Positions 1-4,874 of a stretch of 7,772 bases of DNA are shown here, piece by piece. The notes under the pieces are model-generated. The model was not told the origin of the DNA. It saw nothing but the letters and a program-made list of their open reading frames with translations, and ran no database searches. The stretch's first letter is position 1. Each line of letters opens with the position of its first letter. Source of the DNA: an uncultured Oscillospiraceae bacterium (lineage in GTDB: Bacteria > Bacillota > Clostridia > Oscillospirales > Acutalibacteraceae); the NCBI GenBank assembly GCA_900552925.1, contig USBH01000077.1, forward strand, positions 1 to 7,772, read 5' to 3'. Both the position numbers and the translations under genes were made by a program.

Positions 1-48
1 TCTACACCGTCTAATTCGTCGGCAGCGTCAGATGTGTATAAGAGACAG
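1..48 (+). other. Illumina Nextera P5-side adapter with i5 index (artefact)
   Basis: This stretch is not biological. It reads as the tail of the P5 oligo (TCTACAC, 1-7), an 8-base index CGTCTAAT (8-15), the read-1 primer part TCGTCGGCAGCGTC (16-29) and the 19-bp transposase mosaic end AGATGTGTATAAGAGACAG (30-48). From memory the index matches Nextera S510. Genomic sequence starts at 49. A reading frame opened at the GTG at 34 would begin with the artefact peptide MYKRQ. Confidence 0.98.
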
Positions 49-701
49 ATGCAGTCGTCGCCGCTCGAGATGTTGCAGTCCGAAACGATCACGCCCTTGC
101 AGCTGCAGAAATGGATGCCGTCGTCGTTCGGCACATTGCGGTCCGTGTCGATCGTAAGGCCGATCACCTTTACATTCTCGCATTCATTGAAGCTGAGCGT
201 CCAGCACGGCGCGTCGATCACGCGGATGCCGCGCAGCGTGATGTTCTTCGAATTGTGGAAAAAGATGCACTGGCTCGGGCGCGTGCCGATCGGGTATGTG
301 CACTCGTCGATCTGCGCCTGCGTGAACGGCACGCGGCTTTCCGGCACGTTCTTGACCGACGTGTCGTAGAACGATTTGCCGGAAAGGTCGATCGTGCCGC
401 AGCCGTCGATCGTCACATTGTCGTGCCCCAGGTTCACGAGCATGGCGTGCAGCACGCCGAGCTCGTTGTGCACATAGTCCTGCGGCGGGTAGTCGTTCAG
501 ATCCTCCGAAGCCTTGAGCACCGCCCCGGCCTCGAGGTGCAGCGACACGCCGTGCAGGTTCAGCGTGCCGGTGCGGAAAACGCCGCCGGGCACGCACACC
601 GTTTCGCCGGTTTTTGCCGCGGCGTCGATCGCCGCCTGAATCTTTTCCGTATTGAGCGTCACGCCGTCGCCGACAGCGCCGAACTTCACAATGTCAATCA
701 T
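49..701 (-). CDS. Glycoside hydrolase family 28 (polygalacturonase-like), 3' part missing
   Basis: The first 217 residues of a GH28 enzyme, a right-handed beta-helix hydrolase that cleaves alpha-linked galacturonic-acid polymers such as polygalacturonan or rhamnogalacturonan. It starts MIDIVKFGAVGDGVTLNT, the usual opening of this fold. It continues with PGGVFRTGTLNL and LHLEAGAVLKASEDLNDYP (near residues 40-75), a WTLSF stretch typical of GH28, the NDDG motif (192-195, equivalent to family NTDG) and GDDC (214-217). The last two supply the conserved catalytic aspartates. The adapter cuts the gene immediately after GDDC, so the later GHG and RIK motifs and more than half of the usual 400-500 residues are absent. 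There is no signal peptide, so it probably acts in the cytoplasm on imported oligomers. The ATG is supported by a strong GGAGGAG site at 708-714. It lies 195 bp downstream of the binding-lipoprotein gene. The substrate (homogalacturonan or rhamnogalacturonan) cannot be decided. Confidence 0.88.
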
Positions 702-731
702 GTTTTTCTCCTCCGCTTTCATCGTGTGAAA

Positions 732-759
732 GCATTTCCTTTCAAAACATTGGAAATGC
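732..759. repeat. 8-bp inverted repeat in the GH28 upstream region
   Basis: GCATTTCC (732-739) and GGAAATGC (752-759) are perfect reverse complements around a 12-base AT-rich centre. The element sits between the GH28 Shine-Dalgarno site and its candidate promoter. It could be an operator or a small hairpin in the mRNA leader. Its right arm abuts, with a 1-base overlap, the 759-812 inverted repeat. Confidence 0.6.
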
Positions 760-812
760 CTGCAAAAGCAGTGTACCACGGGGTTCACGCTTCTGTCCAT
801 AGCTTTTGCAGG
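759..812. repeat. 11-bp inverted repeat enclosing a promoter candidate
   Basis: CCTGCAAAAGC (759-769) and GCTTTTGCAGG (802-812) are perfect reverse complements separated by 32 bp. The enclosed 32 bp hold almost exactly a minus-strand -35/-10 pair (770-799). One reading is a pair of operator half-sites flanking the GH28 promoter. The other is the stem of a large RNA hairpin on read-through transcripts from the lipoprotein gene. Confidence 0.6.
770..799 (-). promoter_or_regulatory. Candidate promoter for the GH28 gene
   Basis: On the minus strand TGGACA (794-799, five of six matches to the -35 consensus) is followed after 18 bp by TACACT (770-775, four of six matches to the -10 consensus). This gives a predicted start about 60 bases upstream of the GH28 ATG. 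Together with the hairpin at 836-866 it suggests that GH28 may be transcribed separately from the transporter genes. This is a pattern match only. Confidence 0.4.
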
Positions 813-835
813 AAAAGCTTCCTCTCCAAAAGGCA

Positions 836-866
836 GGGGACGCAGGAGCCTGTGTCCTGCGTCCCC
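836..866 (-). terminator. Stem-loop after the binding-lipoprotein gene
   Basis: GGGGACGCAGGA (836-847) and TCCTGCGTCCCC (855-866) form a perfect, GC-rich 12-bp stem with a 7-base loop, beginning 30 bases past the lipoprotein stop codon. On the minus strand it is followed only by TGCCTTTTGG, a poor U-tract. It may therefore be a leaky terminator or a 3' end-stabilising hairpin rather than a full stop before GH28. Confidence 0.6.
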
Positions 867-896
867 GCAAATTCCCGTTGGATTCGGTTTTCAGAA

Positions 897-2525
897 TCAG
901 CCCTCAGTCGTGCCCTTGGCAAGCTCGAGCGCGTCCGGGTTCGCTTCGAGATAAGCCGCAAACTGCGTTCTGTACTCCTCGAGATAACGATCGAGGCCCG
1001 CAGCCTTCAGCTTTTCAATCGCCGCGTCGATGTTCTCCTCATATGGGACCATGCCGACCTTGATCGGGTAGATCGAGGCGATGATCTCGGTCTGGAGGTT
1101 CGTCAGCTCGCTCTGGACGTTCGAAGCATCAAAGATGAAGCCTGCTGCCGGGGAAATGACGTAGTTCTCAGACTTGTAGGTCATGTAATCGACCTGCTCG
1201 TCCGGCGTATCGGTAGCATAAGCCATGTACGGCAGGTAACCGGTCATCCACGTATCCATCTGATACAGCGCGTTGCCGTCTTCGCCCTTGACCTGCTCGA
1301 TTCTCTGATCGCCGGTCACGGTGTAGTGCGTGCCCTCAATGCCGTAGTGGAACAGGTTGTGGTTCTCCTCGGAGGCATACAGCCAGTCGAGGAACTTGAG
1401 GCCGGATTCCGGATCCTCTGCGGTCGCGGAGATCGCGTTGAGGTTCTGCACGTAGGTGTAGATCATATCCGGGATATCGTCGCCGAACGCCTCAACCCAC
1501 TTGACCTCAGCGCCCTCGACGCCGTTCTCCTGCATCGTAACGCCGGTAGCCGGGTCGAAGGTCTGGGACGGAAGCATTGCGCCGAACTTCGCGTCGTCGT
1601 ACTTCTTCTGGGAATCTCTGTTGAGGATGTCCGGGTCGATCAGGCCGGCCTGATACATCTCGTAGTAGGTGTTCGCATCCTGCTTGAACTCTTCGGACTC
1701 ATAGAAGGAATCGACCGTGCCGTCCTGACGGATCAGAACGATGCCGAGGCTGTTCTCAACGTAGAACGGATAGGTGTCGTAGCTTCTGTGCAGCCAGTGC
1801 GCCGTATCCTGATTCTGGTGGAACCAGGTGTAAGCCTTCGCGCCCGTCTCTTCGAGGATGTAGTCCTGCGACTTCTTCATGAGGTCGATGATCTCCTCGG
1901 TGGTTTCCGGGAACTCGTCATAGCCGACCGCCTCGGCAACGTCGGAACGGTAGTTCATGTAGGACATGACGTTGTCGAAAGATCTCCAGTAGCACGGAAC
2001 GGCATACTCTTCGCCGTTGTAAAGCGTACCGAGCCATTCCGTCTCAGAGAATCGATTGTACAGGTCCGGATACTTTTCAATCAGGTCATGGATCGAGATG
2101 ATCGCGCCCATACCCGCGATGGCGGAGAGGTTCTTGACGTCCTGCATGACGTGCAGCAGCTCGAACTCCTCTCCGGTCGTCAGCATGAGGTTCAGCTTCT
2201 CCGCGTAGGCATCCCACGGGATACGCGTCACGGAAACCTCGATGTTCACGCCGTCCTCCTTCAGCTTCTCATTGACCGCTGCGATACCGGTCTCGTAGTC
2301 GGTCGGAAGCACGCCCGGCTGCACGATGCGCATCGGATGGATCGTATCGTCGCTTTCCTGCGCGTCCTCGCCGGCTGCGCTGTCATCGGCCGTAGCCTCA
2401 GCCTCGCTCGACGAACCGCTGTCAGAGGCCGTGTCTTCTCCCGTACCGCCGTAGCAGGCGGTGAACGCCGTCACCATGAGGGCCAGCGCCAGAAGGAGAG
2501 CAAACAGCTTCTTCGTTTTTTTCAT
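897..2525 (-). CDS. Extracellular solute-binding lipoprotein of a CUT1 sugar ABC transporter (LipO/DUF3502 type)
   Basis: A 542-residue lipoprotein that would capture an oligosaccharide outside the membrane and deliver it to the two permeases encoded just upstream. The N-terminus is a lipoprotein signal: MKKTKK, a hydrophobic run, then FTAC with the lipidated cysteine at residue 24. A Ser/Glu/Asp-rich linker follows to about residue 60. The body fits family 1 solute-binding proteins. A stretch near residues 374-396 (FLDWLYASEENHNLF, then HYGIEGTHY) and the C-terminus, with GFIFDASNV and EKLKAAGLDRYLEEY, are typical of LipO/YtcQ-like proteins with a DUF3502 end. The length is normal for the family. 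AAGGAG lies 11 bases before the ATG (2537-2542). The permease 2 stop is 64 bp upstream, with a hairpin in the gap, and another hairpin follows the gene. The neighbouring GH28 points to a pectin-derived ligand; this is inference. Confidence 0.93.
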   Translation of the reverse strand: MKKTKKLFALLLALALMVTAFTACYGGTGEDTASDSGSSSEAEATADDSAAGEDAQESDDTIHPMRIVQPGVLPTDYETGIAAVNEKLKEDGVNIEVSVTRIPWDAYAEKLNLMLTTGEEFELLHVMQDVKNLSAIAGMGAIISIHDLIEKYPDLYNRFSETEWLGTLYNGEEYAVPCYWRSFDNVMSYMNYRSDVAEAVGYDEFPETTEEIIDLMKKSQDYILEETGAKAYTWFHQNQDTAHWLHRSYDTYPFYVENSLGIVLIRQDGTVDSFYESEEFKQDANTYYEMYQAGLIDPDILNRDSQKKYDDAKFGAMLPSQTFDPATGVTMQENGVEGAEVKWVEAFGDDIPDMIYTYVQNLNAISATAEDPESGLKFLDWLYASEENHNLFHYGIEGTHYTVTGDQRIEQVKGEDGNALYQMDTWMTGYLPYMAYATDTPDEQVDYMTYKSENYVISPAAGFIFDASNVQSELTNLQTEIIASIYPIKVGMVPYEENIDAAIEKLKAAGLDRYLEEYRTQFAAYLEANPDALELAKGTTEG

Positions 2526-2553
2526 TGCTTACTTCACTCCTTAAATGATTTTG

Positions 2554-2583
2554 TATTTGACTGATCGGCATACGCCGCAAATA
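2554..2583 (-). other. Intercistronic hairpin between permease 2 and the lipoprotein gene
   Basis: TATTTG (2554-2559) pairs with CAAATA (2578-2583), and CGGC (2566-2569) pairs with GCCG (2574-2577) around a 4-base loop, leaving a 6-base bulge at 2560-2565. There is no U-tract, so it is not an obvious terminator. It may mark mRNA processing or 5' protection of the lipoprotein segment. Confidence 0.4.
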
Positions 2584-2589
2584 CCGTGA

Positions 2590-3516
2590 TTAACCCTTGA
2601 CCGCGCCGACGACCATACCCTTGACGAAGTACTTCTGCAGGAACGGATAGAGGATGATGATGGGGCCCATCGTGATGACGGAGGTCGCCATCTTGAAGCT
2701 TTCCTTCGGCGGGTTCACCGTCTGCATGGCGCCGGCCGAAAGATTGCTGAGCGCCGTGATTTCCGACTGGATCTTGAAGAGCAGCATCTGCAGGCTGTAG
2801 TAATCTTCATTGTTGACCAGCATGACGGCGTTGAAGTAGTTATTCCAGTAGCCGATCGCATAGAAGAGCGCGATCGTCGCGAGAACCGGCAGGCAGAGCG
2901 GGAAGTAGATCGAGAAAGCGATGCGCACCTCGCCCGCGCCGTCGATCTTGGCCGATTCGTTGAGCTCCGCCGGAATGCCGCGCACAAAATTGCGCACGAG
3001 GAACATGTTGAACGGGTTGAACATCAGGGACGGGACAATCAGCGCCCAGATGTTGTCGTAGCACCCGAGGGATTTGCACATCATGTACCAGGGCACCAGA
3101 CCGGCAGAAAAGACCATCGTCACATAGAAGTAGAGCGAAAGCCCGTTTCTGTAGCGGCAGGAGCGGTTCGCCAGCGTGTAGCCGGCGCCGAACGTGATGA
3201 ACGAGGCGACCAGCGTGCCGAAAACCGTGGAGATGCCGGTGACCAGATACGCCTGCGGCACCGCGGAGGACGGCAGGAAGAGCATTTCGTACGCCGCCGT
3301 CGACCATTCACTCGGCCAGAACGAGTAGCCGTTCACCGTGATCGATTTCTCACTGGAAAGCGAAACGATGACGACCAGGATAAAAGGCAGGATACACATG
3401 ACCGCAAACAGGAACACGACCAGATAGATGAAGAACGTGCCGATGTTTTCGCCTGCGCCCTGCTTGATCTTATTGTTGGGGGTTGACGGCCGCGCCGCCA
3501 TAACCGTGCTGTTCAT
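2590..3516 (-). CDS. CUT1 carbohydrate ABC transporter permease, LplC/YtcP type
   Basis: A 308-residue inner-membrane permease that forms half of the sugar channel. It begins with a polar N-terminus, then a first membrane segment at about 28-52 (FFIYLVVFLFAVMCILPFIL). Several further hydrophobic segments follow. The ATPase-contact EAA loop lies at about 184-213 (ELNESAKIDGAGEVR, then IYFPLCLPVL). The protein ends in VKGMVVGAVKG, a typical end for LplC/YtcP relatives (KGxxxGAVKG). The ATG at 3516 is chosen over an in-frame ATG five codons later because AAAGGAG (3524-3530) is correctly spaced from it. The gene follows permease 1 by only 19 bp, so the two are surely cotranscribed. Confidence 0.94.
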   Translation of the reverse strand: MNSTVMAARPSTPNNKIKQGAGENIGTFFIYLVVFLFAVMCILPFILVVIVSLSSEKSITVNGYSFWPSEWSTAAYEMLFLPSSAVPQAYLVTGISTVFGTLVASFITFGAGYTLANRSCRYRNGLSLYFYVTMVFSAGLVPWYMMCKSLGCYDNIWALIVPSLMFNPFNMFLVRNFVRGIPAELNESAKIDGAGEVRIAFSIYFPLCLPVLATIALFYAIGYWNNYFNAVMLVNNEDYYSLQMLLFKIQSEITALSNLSAGAMQTVNPPKESFKMATSVITMGPIIILYPFLQKYFVKGMVVGAVKG

Positions 3517-3535
3517 AGCGCAACTCCTTTCCTCA

Positions 3536-4486
3536 TCAGAACAAAGCGCCTTCGGGGAACTTCTTCCTGACGATCCAGTTTGCTGTGAAGACCAGGATGA
3601 AGCCGACGATGGACTGGTACAGGCCGATGGCCATCGAGAGGCTCGGGTCGCCCGTATTCTTGAAAGTGCGGTACACGTAGGTGTCGATGACCTCCGCGAT
3701 CGGCATCAGCGAGCTGTTGTCGCGGATGATCGCGTAGAGCATGCCGAAGTCGCCGTAGAAGATGCGGCCGACCGACATCAACGTCATGATGCAGATGGTC
3801 GGGGCCAGAAGCGGGATCGTAATATAGATGATGCGCTTGAAGCGCGTGGCGCCGTCGATGTACGCCGCCTCGTAGAGGCCCTCGTCAATGCCGGTGATCG
3901 CCGCCAGATAGACGATCGTGTTGTAGCCCGTGTTCTTCCAGATGTTGAGGATCAGCAGGATCGGGTACCAGTAGCTCGGCGTCGAATAGAAATTGATGCG
4001 CGTGCCGCCGCCCGCCACAATCAGATTGTTGAGCAGGCCCGTGTCCGTGCCGAGGATGCCCTGCAGCATGTAGCTGACGATAACCCAGGAAATAAAGTAC
4101 GGGAAAAGCATCATGGACTGGGACACCTTGAGGAAGCGCTTCGCCTTTACCTCATTGAGCACGATGGCCAGCAGCACGGCGCACACCGTGCCCACCAGCA
4201 GGAACAGAATGTTGATGACAAGCGTATTCCGCGTGACTGTCCACGCCCAGCTCGATTTAAAAAAGTATTCGAAATTCGCCAGCCCGACGAACGGACTGAA
4301 GATTCCGGTTTTGTAATTGAATTTCTCAAATGCAATTACAATGTACGGCAAGGTAAGATAGGAAAAGATAAAGGTGTATGCGATTGCCGGAAGCGCCAGC
4401 AGGTACAGAAACTTATTCTGCCACAACTCCCGAAGCGGGTTCACCCTTTTCTTTCCGACATCAACCAGCGCTGACGCCTTACTCAT
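3536..4486 (-). CDS. CUT1 carbohydrate ABC transporter permease, LplB/YteP type
   Basis: The first gene of the transporter set, 316 residues, forming the other half of the channel. A basic N-terminus (KKRVNPLRELWQNK) precedes the first membrane segment at about 26-46. The periplasm-side text SPFVGLANFEYFF is typical of LplB relatives. The EAA loop lies at about 202-232 (DEGLYEAAYIDGATRFKRI, then IPLLAPTI), and the end WIVRKKFPEGALF is also characteristic. The frame stays open upstream to an ATG at 4570, but that codon has no Shine-Dalgarno site and the extra 28 residues are low-complexity polar text. The ATG at 4486 is preceded by AAAGGGTGG about 8 bases away and gives the normal family length, so it is preferred. 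The ATPase subunit is not encoded nearby and is probably a shared MsmX-type protein. Confidence 0.93.
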   Translation of the reverse strand: MSKASALVDVGKKRVNPLRELWQNKFLYLLALPAIAYTFIFSYLTLPYIVIAFEKFNYKTGIFSPFVGLANFEYFFKSSWAWTVTRNTLVINILFLLVGTVCAVLLAIVLNEVKAKRFLKVSQSMMLFPYFISWVIVSYMLQGILGTDTGLLNNLIVAGGGTRINFYSTPSYWYPILLILNIWKNTGYNTIVYLAAITGIDEGLYEAAYIDGATRFKRIIYITIPLLAPTICIMTLMSVGRIFYGDFGMLYAIIRDNSSLMPIAEVIDTYVYRTFKNTGDPSLSMAIGLYQSIVGFILVFTANWIVRKKFPEGALF

Positions 4487-4517
4487 GTCTGCTACCACCC
4501 TTTCTGTGAGGTTTCCT

Positions 4518-4550
4518 GCCGGATCCGCCCGAAGGCCGGGACGGTCCGGC
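4518..4550 (-). promoter_or_regulatory. GC-rich hairpin in the transporter operon 5' leader
   Basis: Outer arms GCCGGATCCG (4518-4527) and CGGTCCGGC (4542-4550) pair over nine base pairs with one bulged base. Inside them CCCG (4528-4531) pairs with CGGG (4537-4540). An alternative inner fold on the minus strand gives GCC-UUCG-GGC, a very stable tetraloop. It lies 31 bases before the permease 1 ATG and just after the predicted transcription start, in a local GC island. No U-tract follows, so it is not a simple attenuator. A role in mRNA 5' stability or regulation is inference. Confidence 0.5.
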
Positions 4551-4568
4551 GCTCTCTGTTCGTATTGC

Positions 4569-4597
4569 ATCTTAACATTTTGTGAACAATCTGTAAA
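4569..4597 (-). promoter_or_regulatory. Candidate promoter of the transporter operon
   Basis: On the minus strand TTTACA (4592-4597, five of six -35 matches) is separated by an ideal 17 bp from TAAGAT (4569-4574, four of six -10 matches). The predicted start is near 4562, giving a leader of about 76 bases that contains the 4518-4550 hairpin. Weak hexamers fit an activator-dependent promoter, as expected for an AraC-controlled operon. Confidence 0.5.
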
Positions 4598-4662
4598 CTG
4601 CTCTTTTTCACGTTAACTACACTTTTTAGTTTTATTCAGAATTTTCTGTGTTTTTTGTAAAC
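4581..4662. promoter_or_regulatory. TGTRAAC repeats, candidate AraC-regulator binding sites
   Basis: TGTGAAC (4581-4587) and TGTAAAC (4592-4598) are direct repeats 11 bp apart, about one helical turn, the spacing expected for the two helix-turn-helix units of an AraC-family protein. A third copy, TGTAAAC at 4656-4662, extends to an 8-base match TGTAAACT 64 bp from the second copy, close to six turns. Between them CAGAA and TTCTG (4637-4641 and 4644-4648) form a short inverted repeat. The first two copies overlap the transporter promoter candidate. Binding by the adjacent regulator is inference. Confidence 0.4.
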
Positions 4663-4756
4663 TTCATTTTTTACGACTTTGTCCACAAATTTGATTTCGG
4701 GGTGCGCCGGTTACGGTTTCCGTCAAAATCTACGATAATTTTCTGAGTTTTGAGCC

Positions 4757-4785
4757 TTGCTTTTTTCCTGAAAAAAGTTTATTAT
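4757..4785 (+). promoter_or_regulatory. Candidate promoter of the AraC-family regulator gene
   Basis: TTGCTT (4757-4762) and TATTAT (4780-4785, five of six matches) are 17 bp apart, facing the regulator gene in AT-rich DNA. The predicted start near 4792 leaves a leader of about 80 bases. CTTTTTT and AAAAAAG (4760-4766 and 4771-4777) form an AT-only inverted repeat across the spacer, possibly by chance. Apart from this and the elements listed at 4518-4662, I see no gene in the 388-bp gap from 4487 to 4874. Confidence 0.55.
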
Positions 4786-4859
4786 AAATTCACACAGGAA
4801 TTTTCTCTTTTTCTGTGCATTTTTCATTTTTCGGCAGCGGGCGCTGCGCTGGTCCGATC

Positions 4860-4866
4860 GGGAGGA
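4860..4866 (+). promoter_or_regulatory. Ribosome binding site fixing a TTG start for the regulator
   Basis: GGGAGGA is a near-perfect Shine-Dalgarno site, with its GGAGG core 9 bases before the TTG at 4875-4877. The only longer in-frame start, GTG at 4815, has no suitable site upstream, and the 20 codons it would add look unlike coding sequence. Confidence 0.8.
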
Positions 4867-4874
4867 CGATTTTT

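Noticed and set aside
49..701. GH28 gene as a biological pseudogene
   Set aside because: The frame is intact up to the adapter junction, so the truncation comes from the contig end.
702..896. CRISPR-like or repeat-array origin of the several repeats upstream of GH28
   Set aside because: The elements are different inverted repeats, each present once, with no regular direct repeat and spacer pattern.
111..2564. A plus-strand open frame of 817 codons across the GH28 and lipoprotein genes
   Set aside because: It is antisense to two well-supported genes with ribosome sites. Its translation is rich in Arg, Val, His and Asp, with no recognisable domain. It is a by-product of GC-rich codon use on the other strand.
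3428..4474. A plus-strand open frame of 348 codons opposite the permease genes
   Set aside because: It is antisense to two permeases with clear EAA loops, and its translation is a charged, domainless shadow.
4487..4570. N-terminal extension of permease 1 to the ATG at 4570
   Set aside because: There is no Shine-Dalgarno site before 4570, the extension is not hydrophobic or family-like, and it would overlap the promoter's -10 element and the leader hairpin.
4760..4777. CTTTTTT-CCTG-AAAAAAG as a terminator or operator
   Set aside because: It is an AT-only stem lying between the -35 and -10 of a good promoter candidate. In AT-rich DNA such symmetry arises easily by chance.
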